Assembly (NCBI GenBank): GCA_019749855.1
Contig: JAIEPI010000178.1
Location: forward strand, 1-19,726
Direction of reading: 5' to 3'
Length of the DNA stretch: 19,726 nt
From: Rickettsiales bacterium
GTDB taxonomy: Bacteria; Pseudomonadota; Alphaproteobacteria; Rickettsiales; UBA998
In this document: piece by piece, positions 1 to 6,382 of the stretch
Layout: each line of letters begins with the position of its first letter
How positions within the stretch are numbered: the stretch's first letter is position 1
The notes under the pieces: model-generated
Seen by the model: the letters and a program-made list of their open reading frames with translations, nothing else
What the model was told of the DNA's origin: nothing
Databases searched by the model: none
Translations under genes and position numbers: made by a program

Positions 1-66
1 GTCATTCCAGCGAAAGCTGGAATCCAGCAATACTTCCCATGGATTCTAGCCTACGCTGGGATGACA
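1..66. repeat. Palindromic intergenic repeat, family A
   Basis: Two arms, GTCATTCCAGCG at 1-12 and CGCTGGGATGAC at 54-65, are reverse complements with a single mismatch; the space between holds further related sequence (AATCCAG, GGATTC). This resembles the short dispersed palindromes common between genes in alphaproteobacterial and other proteobacterial genomes. It may continue beyond the left edge of the window. No gene is seen here. Family membership is from memory of the sequence type, not from a search. Confidence 0.7.
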
Positions 67-76
67 CATTTCTCAG

Positions 77-154
77 CCGTCATTGCGAGGCGCGAAGGGC
101 CGCGGCAATCCATAACCGCTCACTGGATTGCTTCGCTTTCGCTCGCAATGACGG
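77..154. repeat. Palindromic intergenic repeat, family B, downstream of valS
   Basis: A perfect 13-bp inverted repeat (CCGTCATTGCGAG at 77-89, CTCGCAATGACGG at 142-154) encloses a second one (GCAATCCA at 105-112, TGGATTGC at 124-131), so the element can fold into a long interrupted hairpin. It begins six bases past the valS stop codon, so its transcript could act as a terminator or 3' stabiliser for valS, although no T-run follows. A 16-bp piece of the same family (15 of 16 identical) recurs inside valS at 1274-1289. Confidence 0.75.
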
Positions 155-160
155 AAATTC

Positions 161-3100
161 TTAAGCCGCGTCGGTTTGATTGGCGTAACTGCAGTTTAGT
201 GTGAAGCTGCCATCCGCTGTGTGGAAGCTGTTTGGAGGTGCGCTATCACTGTACTGAATATCAACAACATTTCCTGCCGACTTGAGATCAAATTCGATGC
301 TCTCGAGCATTGGCTTGAAATAATTATCTGAGGTTATGCCAGCCCGAGCAATAATTAGAGTCTTGATTAGCACTTTAATGGAATTGTTTTCCTCTGATTT
401 TTTCTTACGAATTGCATTGAGCAGGCTGATGCAATTCGAACCAGCGACTATAACATCCTGCGAGCCAACATGGAAATCCGCCGCCTTTGGCCACATGCCG
501 CGTGCATGCAGGGATTTTTCTTCAGCAAAGTCGCTCGCAAACAGACTGCTAAACAGTTCCTCCGTGATGTGCGGAACGAAAGGCGCAAACAATCGCAGCA
601 CTGTGTTCAGCGCGTGATGGATGGCATAAAGCGCCGATTGCTGGCTGGCTTTTGTATCATTGCCATAGGCACGGGCCTTCACCAACTCCAGATAATTATC
701 GCAAAAATCATTCCAGAACCAATCTTCAATGGCGGCGCGGGCATCCGCATATTCATAACGCTCGAAACTCTCGGTGGCTTTTTCGATGGCGATCCGCAGT
801 TTTGCCAGCAGCCATTGATCCAGCGTTTCGGTGATGATGCCCTTCGCGGCGTCCTGCGCGGCGGTGGTGGGTGTGCCTTCAATGGCCTCAAGCAAAGTGG
901 CAGAGAGCTTGCCGGCATTCCATAGTTTCGTCACCAGCTTGCGGCCAATTTTCAGCAGGTCTTCGGAGAAGGCGGTATCAGCTCCCAAACGCGAGGTGGA
1001 GGCCCAGTAGCGCACGGCGTCGGTGCCTTTTTCCTCAATCAGCTCCACCGGCGTGACGACATTGCCCTTGGATTTGGACATTTTCGTTTTATCAGCCGCT
1101 AAGCACCAGCCGGAAATCATCAGGTTCTTCCACGGGATGGTGTTTTCGTGCAGATGCGCTTTCACCAGTGTGTAGAACGCCCAGGTGCGGATGATCTCAT
1201 GCGCCTGCGGTCGCAAATCAGCGGGGAAAAGCTTGGCATGGCGATCGGGATTGAGGACGAGTGGAGGATACTCGTCATCGCGAGGCGCGTCAGCGCCGCT
1301 ACCCGTCTCGTCATCCTTTCCTCTTGCACTGTCATCCTCGGGCTTGACCCGAGGATCTTGTCCCTCACCGCCTGATCCTCGGGTCAAGCCCGAGGATGAC
1401 GGAGCTGAAGGATTCAAGCCCGAGGATGACAAAGCCGAACGGTTGATGCCCTTGCTGGAGAGCTGTGGCGACACGGACGACGTGGCCCATGTATCCATGA
1501 CGTCGGCTTCGGGGGTAATTAAACATGTCTTTCCATTTTCATCTACCGCATAGTAGGAATTAGGCGCGGCTTCCCTAAGGTCTTCACCATACACAGTGCC
1601 ATGTTCGATGCGAGTGTAGCCTGCAGGCGGAGAGACCAACGGATTGACCGGAAGCTGGTCGGGCGTTGCCACAATAATGCGCAACTCCTGACCACTGGAC
1701 TCTGAACTCTGATCCTTCACATACCACACCGGAAAGGGCACGCCGAAATAGCGCTGGCGGGAGATGCACCAGTCCCAGTTGAGGCCGTCGATCCACTGGT
1801 CCATGCGAATTTTCATCCATTCGGGGTGCCAGTTGCATTCGGCGGCCTTTTCTTTCAAGGCCTCTTTTTTATCCAGCACTTTAACGAACCATTGGTAAGT
1901 CGGCAGAATCTCCAGCGGTGCGCCGGAGCGCTCGGCGCATTTCACCGCGTGGGTGATGGGGCGCGATTCAATTAGGTCACCGGACTCTTGCAGCATTGCC
2001 AGAATCTTCTGGCGTGCACCCGAATGTTTGGCGTCAGTGTTGGAGACTTTGAGGTTTTGCAGGGCCGCATAAGCCCCCTCTCCCTCTGGGAGAGGGTTGG
2101 GGTGAGGGCTGCTCTCGTCATGAGGCAAGGAGCCCTCACCCGAAATGACGCTGTCATTTCGACCTCTCCCAGTGGGAGAGGTGGTAAAATCCATCTTCCC
2201 ATATTTGTTCAACACTACCCGCGTCGGCAGATCATGCTTGCGCCATTTCTCGATGTCTTTCTCATCGCCGAAGGTGCAGCACATCATGATGCCGGTGCCT
2301 TTTTCCGGCTCCACGGTGTCGTCGGTGAGGATGGGCACTTTCACACCAAACAGCGGGGTGATGGCGTACTTGCCTTGCAGGTGCTGGTAACGTTCATCGT
2401 CTGGTTGATAAAACACCGCCACGCAGGCGGGGATCAGTTCCGGGCGTGTGGTGCCGATGACGATAAACTCCCTCTCCCCTTGGGAGAGGGTTGGGGTGAG
2501 GGCCTCCATCAACTGGGCAACAACGCCTTCGATATTATTCAGCACCTCCTGATTCCAGAAGCGCAGAACACGGTAGCCTTGCTGTTCCATGAATGTGGTG
2601 CGACTGGCATCTTTAGCTTGCATTTCTTCTGCGTTATGCTGCCCGCCATCAAGCTCGATGACCAGCTTTGCTTCGTGGCAAAAGAAATCCGCAATGTAGG
2701 CATCCATAGGATGCTGACGGCGAAATTTGAGTCCGCCTATCTGACGGTTTCGCAGTATGTTCCAAAGTAATTTCTCCGCATCGGTCGCATCCTTTCTCAG
2801 TCTGCGTGCGTTGACAAGAATACGCTCTAAAATGACCGTCTTGCCCTCACCCAACCCTCTCCCAGAGGAAGAGGGATTGAAGTCCCCATCCACCACCTCA
2901 AATAAAATATCACTGAAATGGCTGGGCAGTTCCTTGTCCTCCACCTCAGCTTGCGCAATCGCGGTCTGGTCCACGGGATCCCATAGCATTGGTTGCAGCT
3001 TGCGGTACACTTCGCCTTTGCGGAATAAATCGAGGAAGGAGAGTTGCGAAATGCGCCGCGATTCCTCTGAGATTGTGTGGTACTCCTGTCGCCAGTCCAC

Positions 3101-3511
3101 CGAGAGCGCCGTGGACTGAAACAAATGGCGGAACTCCTGCCGTGCTTCCTCCGAGACACCCATACACAGCGCAATAAACTCCTCGCGGCTCATGTCGGTA
3201 GCGCGAACTTTCTTTGTCTTCTCCACCAGCCGTTCTGTGGGCAGGCCGTTATCATCAAAGCCCATCGGATAGAACACATCCATGCCCTTCATGCGCTGAT
3301 AGCGCGCGATGAAATCAGCCTGTGTGTAGCTGAAAATATGCCCCATATGCAGCAGGCCGGAGACGGTTGGCGGCGGCGTGTCGATGACGAAGGTTTGCGC
3401 GCGTGGCTGGTCATCTTTCCATTCATATACGCCTTGCGACAGCCAGTATGTCTGCCAGTGTTTTTCACGGGTTTTATGGTCGTACGCGTCAGAAAGTAGG
3501 GTCATAGTCAT
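161..3511 (-). CDS. valS: Valyl-tRNA synthetase (archaeal/rickettsial type) with three in-frame repeat insertions
   Basis: Class I synthetase that charges tRNA-Val in the cytoplasm. The HIGH motif appears as HMGH (55-58) after PPPTVSG, the KMSKS motif at 810-814 is intact, and the CP1 editing domain keeps GTTRPE (353-358). The pattern TVSG.LHMGH.FSYTQ with DDNGLPTE, and the lack of a long C-terminal coiled coil, fit the type found in archaea and Rickettsiales. At 1116 residues it is much longer than expected. Three insertions explain the excess: about 211-348 (a DUF559 endonuclease flanked by repeats), 444-480 and 691-747; removing them leaves about 885 residues. All three keep the frame open. 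ATG at 3511 has no ribosome site; ATG at 3505 has GGA six bases upstream and may be the true start. It could be a decaying copy, but the catalytic motifs are intact. Confidence 0.9.
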   Translation of the reverse strand: MTMTLLSDAYDHKTREKHWQTYWLSQGVYEWKDDQPRAQTFVIDTPPPTVSGLLHMGHIFSYTQADFIARYQRMKGMDVFYPMGFDDNGLPTERLVEKTKKVRATDMSREEFIALCMGVSEEARQEFRHLFQSTALSVDWRQEYHTISEESRRISQLSFLDLFRKGEVYRKLQPMLWDPVDQTAIAQAEVEDKELPSHFSDILFEVVDGDFNPSSSGRGLGEGKTVILERILVNARRLRKDATDAEKLLWNILRNRQIGGLKFRRQHPMDAYIADFFCHEAKLVIELDGGQHNAEEMQAKDASRTTFMEQQGYRVLRFWNQEVLNNIEGVVAQLMEALTPTLSQGEREFIVIGTTRPELIPACVAVFYQPDDERYQHLQGKYAITPLFGVKVPILTDDTVEPEKGTGIMMCCTFGDEKDIEKWRKHDLPTRVVLNKYGKMDFTTSPTGRGRNDSVISGEGSLPHDESSPHPNPLPEGEGAYAALQNLKVSNTDAKHSGARQKILAMLQESGDLIESRPITHAVKCAERSGAPLEILPTYQWFVKVLDKKEALKEKAAECNWHPEWMKIRMDQWIDGLNWDWCISRQRYFGVPFPVWYVKDQSSESSGQELRIIVATPDQLPVNPLVSPPAGYTRIEHGTVYGEDLREAAPNSYYAVDENGKTCLITPEADVMDTWATSSVSPQLSSKGINRSALSSSGLNPSAPSSSGLTRGSGGEGQDPRVKPEDDSARGKDDETGSGADAPRDDEYPPLVLNPDRHAKLFPADLRPQAHEIIRTWAFYTLVKAHLHENTIPWKNLMISGWCLAADKTKMSKSKGNVVTPVELIEEKGTDAVRYWASTSRLGADTAFSEDLLKIGRKLVTKLWNAGKLSATLLEAIEGTPTTAAQDAAKGIITETLDQWLLAKLRIAIEKATESFERYEYADARAAIEDWFWNDFCDNYLELVKARAYGNDTKASQQSALYAIHHALNTVLRLFAPFVPHITEELFSSLFASDFAEEKSLHARGMWPKAADFHVGSQDVIVAGSNCISLLNAIRKKKSEENNSIKVLIKTLIIARAGITSDNYFKPMLESIEFDLKSAGNVVDIQYSDSAPPNSFHTADGSFTLNCSYANQTDAA
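1274..1441. repeat. Composite palindromic repeat inside valS (families B and C)
   Basis: A perfect 27-bp inverted repeat (1331-1357 and 1374-1400, 16-base loop) is built from the core CCTCGGGCTTGACCCGAGG, which is itself nearly palindromic. A third partial arm follows at 1413-1430. To the left, 1274-1289 matches the start of family B at 79-94 in 15 of 16 bases. The block encodes about 57 valS residues (691-747, including DPRVKPEDD) between KGIN and KLFPADLRPQ, two segments that should be close together in the catalytic domain. Such elements are normally intergenic. Confidence 0.85.
2072..2182. repeat. Palindromic repeat insertion inside valS (family D copy)
   Basis: Bases 2076-2109 match the left end of the DUF559 cassette (2470-2503) in 32 of 34 positions. 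The rest folds as a chain of hairpins: GGGTGAGGGCT (2100-2110) with AGCCCTCACCC (2131-2141), CGAAATGAC (2141-2149) with GTCATTTCG (2153-2161), and CCTCTCCC (2163-2170) with GGGAGAGG (2174-2181). It encodes about 37 residues of ValRS (444-480, containing PHPNPLPEGEG) and keeps the frame. Confidence 0.85.
2470..2503 (+). repeat. Left terminal inverted repeat of the DUF559 cassette (family D)
   Basis: 34-bp element beginning CCCTCTCCCC and ending GGGGTGAGGGC, with an internal short palindrome (CTCTCCCC/GGGAGAG). It is nearly identical to 2076-2109 and is inverted relative to 2843-2876. Confidence 0.8.
2843..2876 (-). repeat. Right terminal inverted repeat of the DUF559 cassette (family D)
   Basis: Reverse complement of the same family: reading the - strand it gives TCCCTCTTCCTCTGGGAGAG and then GGTTGGGTGAGGGC. 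Compared with the other copies it has lost one G in the GGGG run and has a C-to-T change in the first arm. Confidence 0.8.
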
Positions 3512-3572
3512 TCCACAGGTTACAAACCTAAGGAATTAGCAGAAAAGCACGCCCTGTGGCAAGAAAAGGCGA

Positions 3573-4376
3573 TTAGTCGTATAGCTCGTTGTATTTGACC
3601 CAACGTACCAGATCGTAGAAATAGGAGGTGCCCGCCGTTTGATTGATCGGCGCATCAATGAAAAGCGCATCCATGTTGCAGTTTTCACTGTCCCAAGTGC
3701 GCGTGGCCACCACGGTGTCGCAGGGCTTATATTCAACCCCCTCTTTGGTGTAAGCACCTTGCCCATCTGGCCCTTGCGAAATGAGCACATAGGCAAAGCC
3801 ATCGCCCGGCGTCATGGAAGTGGCATTGTTGGATGAACGGTCACGATGAATGAGTAACGGTTCGGAGCCAATAGCGGGCGCGCTGAAAGAGGAGAATTGC
3901 TGAGGAGTTGTGGCTAAGTCTTCCAACACCACATACAAAATCCGTCGGTTCCATGCATCGGAGCCGTTGCTATCGGGTATTCCCAAGGTGCGTGTGGGCA
4001 AGCCACCAATGCGGATGGTGGAGTGAAGTACCGTCGCACCAGTGCGGTTGATCTCCTGCATGCCATTGGCGGCGATGGTCGGGGCGGTAGAACCTCCACA
4101 GGCAACCGCGCCGGTTGGCTCCACGGCAAAAGCCGCATTCCCAGCGCGCACGGTTAAGGGGGCAGGGCAGGGCAGGCGCTTGTTGCGCTGGTAGAATTCG
4201 CGGACAGCACGATCTGCTGTCTCCAGAGTAATCTGTGAACGACTGAACCCACTCATTTCTTTGCGCACCTGATTGCTGGAAAGCAGCGACGCCGCTAAAA
4301 GGCCGAGTATTACCACCAGCACCGAAACATCGATGAGCGAGAAACCAGCCTGTTTATGTGTTTTGTATGGCGTCAT
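3573..4376 (-). CDS. Type IV prepilin-like protein without RCC1 domain
   Basis: 267 residues. A short basic leader ends at G11, followed by FSLIDVSVLVVILGLLAASLL, the class III prepilin signal and membrane helix; cleavage is expected between G11 and F12. The +5 residue is Asp instead of the usual Glu. The body matches the N-terminal halves of the two upstream paralogues: RLPCPAP with a later Cys, GGLPTRTLGIPD, DAWNRRILYV, YVLISQGPDGQGAYT and DSENCN. It lacks their RCC1 propeller, ending at the conserved FYDLVRWV segment. It is the last gene of a three-gene operon, starting 5 bases after the preceding stop without a clear ribosome site, so coupling is likely. Exported and probably part of a pilus or pseudopilus; no specific system can be named. 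Confidence 0.8.
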   Translation of the reverse strand: MTPYKTHKQAGFSLIDVSVLVVILGLLAASLLSSNQVRKEMSGFSRSQITLETADRAVREFYQRNKRLPCPAPLTVRAGNAAFAVEPTGAVACGGSTAPTIAANGMQEINRTGATVLHSTIRIGGLPTRTLGIPDSNGSDAWNRRILYVVLEDLATTPQQFSSFSAPAIGSEPLLIHRDRSSNNATSMTPGDGFAYVLISQGPDGQGAYTKEGVEYKPCDTVVATRTWDSENCNMDALFIDAPINQTAGTSYFYDLVRWVKYNELYD

Positions 4377-4381
4377 TTGAC

Positions 4382-6370
4382 TTACGGGACAAAGGTTGTG
4401 GCACGCACGGGGGTATTCGTGGCGGTGATTGAGGCATTGCCAAGCTGGCGCTGGTCGTTATTACCCCAGCACCACACCGAGCCATCGCTGCGCATGCCAC
4501 AGGCATGGGTAGTGCTTCTGGAGTCAATGCCGACAAAATCGGTAATACCGCCACTCACGGCTTGCGGTGTATTGTAATTGGTGGCGAGTGTGCCGGTGAG
4601 GCCTAATTGGTTGCTGGCTGACTCGCCCCAGCAATAGGCCGACCCGTTACGAAGTCCACACGTTGCGCTAAGGCCCACATCAATCGCGCTCCAACTTGTT
4701 TGTGCACCACTGACCTCAGTGGGTAGGGAGCGATTGGTGTAAGAGCCGTCGCCCAACTGTCCGTTATCGTTGCGTCCCCAACAGAAGCCACGGCCATTTT
4801 TGGTAACACCGCAAGTGTGATACACACCGGCACGAATGTCGCGCCAGTTAGTGATGCCACCGCCCACTAATGTTGGCCTCAGCGCCGCTACACTGACCGT
4901 GCCATTGCCCAATTGCCCATAGGAATTGCCACTGCCGGGGGTCGGTGAGAATGAGTTGGTTCCACCCCAGCAATAGCCCAAACCATTCAGCCTGACACCG
5001 CAGGTGTGGTACCAAAGGCTGAAGTTGGCCCAGTCACTAAAACGATCGCCAGGGCCTGTTGGCCCATCAATCGGCACGGGCGTGGTGGCCACACCGGTTG
5101 AGCTTCCATTACCAAACAAACCCCCCGCTAGTGTGGCATTATTTCCCCAGCAATAGAGTTGTCCATTTCTCCGCAGTCCGCAAGTGGCTGCGGAGGGCAC
5201 AATCTTTACCCAATCGGTAAAATTGGCGACTTGCTGCGGCCAGCTAAAAGTGACGTTGCCACTGATGCCGATGCCAAGACTTCCATTGTTATCATAGCTA
5301 CTGGTATCAACAGTTCCCCAGCAATAGCCCACACCATTTTTACGCACGCCGCATACTGTATTTGTGTAAGTGGTGACATCCTGCCAATCGGAGATATTGC
5401 TGGTGCCGCCTGCAATACCAACGGACGTCGCATCCTTTGGCCCGACGTTGGTGCCGTCCCCGATATTGCCTTGAGTGTTGCGTCCCCAGCAATAGAGTTT
5501 TGAGGCAGCATTAATGGCACAGCTAGTTTGCAGGTAGGTCGACACGTTCCTCGCCCGAGTTTTGGCTGGCGCATTATTTTGTGGATCAATCGCTCCGGCT
5601 GGAACCATCGTGCGATGAGCGGTGCCCAGCGCCGCGTCACTGCTGGCCATATCACCCCAATCCTGCGCTTTCCACAGGATTTCATCATCAAATTGTGATG
5701 CGGCCAGACCACCGGTGTTTTTAGGCATGTCACGGAAAACACCATTGCTGTTATTGCAATTCTCGGTATCCAGACTGGTCGCACAGGCGCTAAATGAGTT
5801 GGTGCCATCTTTAGTGACCGCCCCTTTCTCATTTTCACCGGTGCTGAGCAGCACATAAATTGCTTTGCCAAAGGCCGGTGAGCGGGTGACTTCGTTACCT
5901 TGTGCGTCCACCACACTCAGCGTTCCGTTATTGGTATCCGAGCGTGTGGCATGTACGCGATCCAGCGCATAGATGATGCGGTTATCCCATTTATCGAGTG
6001 CAACCGTATCGCCGATGCCAAGTGCTCTAAACGGGACTGCGCCAATTACCGCATTGCCTCCAGGGCAGAACAGACCCGCAGGGCAGGCTGTGTCGCAGGC
6101 CGCTGTTTCTAAACCGTAGGCGGCACCAGTGGCAGCCAGTGAGGCGGGGCAGGGATAGCGTTTATATTTGCTTTGATAGAGATCGAGCGCTGTGCGTATT
6201 GTCTCCAGATTATCCCGTGTGCCTTGATACTCCGCCACACGAATTTGCATGGAACCAGCACTGAGTGAGAGGCCCAGCACCAGTGCAATAATCGACAGCA
6301 CCGCCGCCAGCTCAACTATGCTGTAGCCTGCACGTTGCGATGGATAATGATTGGCTCGCGGCTCTCTCAC
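4382..6370 (-). CDS. Prepilin-like protein fused to a seven-repeat RCC1 propeller
   Basis: 662 residues. Prepilin signal at 15-38 (G15|YSIVEL, Glu at +5) and a pilin-like domain to about 240 with RYPCPAS, GAVPFRALGIGD, DKWDNRIIYAL, YVLLSTGENEKGAVT and DTENCN. From about 275 there are seven RCC1-type repeats, each ending in (Y/F/W)CWG at about 293, 349, 406, 466, 529, 579 and 633, the number needed for a closed propeller. Every repeat holds two Cys 9-10 residues apart. The GTG start at 6370 is set by AGGGAG eight bases upstream, which overlaps the stop of the preceding gene. Product expected to be membrane-tethered or pilus-borne outside the cytoplasm. RCC1 propellers bind proteins or other ligands in other systems; the ligand here is unknown. 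Confidence 0.85.
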   Translation of the reverse strand: MREPRANHYPSQRAGYSIVELAAVLSIIALVLGLSLSAGSMQIRVAEYQGTRDNLETIRTALDLYQSKYKRYPCPASLAATGAAYGLETAACDTACPAGLFCPGGNAVIGAVPFRALGIGDTVALDKWDNRIIYALDRVHATRSDTNNGTLSVVDAQGNEVTRSPAFGKAIYVLLSTGENEKGAVTKDGTNSFSACATSLDTENCNNSNGVFRDMPKNTGGLAASQFDDEILWKAQDWGDMASSDAALGTAHRTMVPAGAIDPQNNAPAKTRARNVSTYLQTSCAINAASKLYCWGRNTQGNIGDGTNVGPKDATSVGIAGGTSNISDWQDVTTYTNTVCGVRKNGVGYCWGTVDTSSYDNNGSLGIGISGNVTFSWPQQVANFTDWVKIVPSAATCGLRRNGQLYCWGNNATLAGGLFGNGSSTGVATTPVPIDGPTGPGDRFSDWANFSLWYHTCGVRLNGLGYCWGGTNSFSPTPGSGNSYGQLGNGTVSVAALRPTLVGGGITNWRDIRAGVYHTCGVTKNGRGFCWGRNDNGQLGDGSYTNRSLPTEVSGAQTSWSAIDVGLSATCGLRNGSAYCWGESASNQLGLTGTLATNYNTPQAVSGGITDFVGIDSRSTTHACGMRSDGSVWCWGNNDQRQLGNASITATNTPVRATTFVP

Positions 6371-6382
6371 GCTTTTTTCTCC

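Larger units (their letters stand above)
2468..2881 (-). mobile_element. Repeat-bounded DUF559 (Vsr-like) endonuclease cassette inserted in valS
   Basis: A 414-bp, 138-codon block in the ValRS editing domain. Its ends are inverted copies of family D: 2470-2503 on the + strand and 2843-2876 on the - strand, sharing the core CTGGGAGAGGGTT or a close variant. Between them, about 2498-2827 encodes a near-complete DUF559 domain: ARRLRKDATDAEKLLW (236-251 of the fusion), KFRRQHPMDAYIADF and LVIELDGGQH, so the residues expected for a PD-(D/E)XK nuclease (E247, D275, E286, D288, H292) are present. The domain has no obvious start codon of its own and reads through from valS. It is not an intein: there is no Cys/Ser at the N-junction and no terminal HN. 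Nuclease activity and mobility are inferred. Confidence 0.8.

Noticed and set aside
1686..1711. Possible fourth repeat in valS (CAGAGTTCAGAGTCCAGTGG on the - strand)
   Set aside because: Resembles a short direct-repeat type seen in some genomes but is only about 26 bp, has no second copy here, and may be ordinary coding sequence.
1988..2770. 260-codon open frame on the + strand
   Set aside because: Antisense to valS and its insertions; composition reflects repeats and complementary coding, with no recognisable domain.
2468..2881. Intein in valS
   Set aside because: No Cys/Ser/Thr at the N-junction, no HN at the C-junction, no Hint-type blocks; the insert is a nuclease domain between repeats.
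161..3511. valS as a pseudogene
   Set aside because: Despite three insertions the frame is intact end to end and the HMGH, KMSKS and TTRPE motifs are conserved. Loss of function cannot be excluded, but there is no direct sign.
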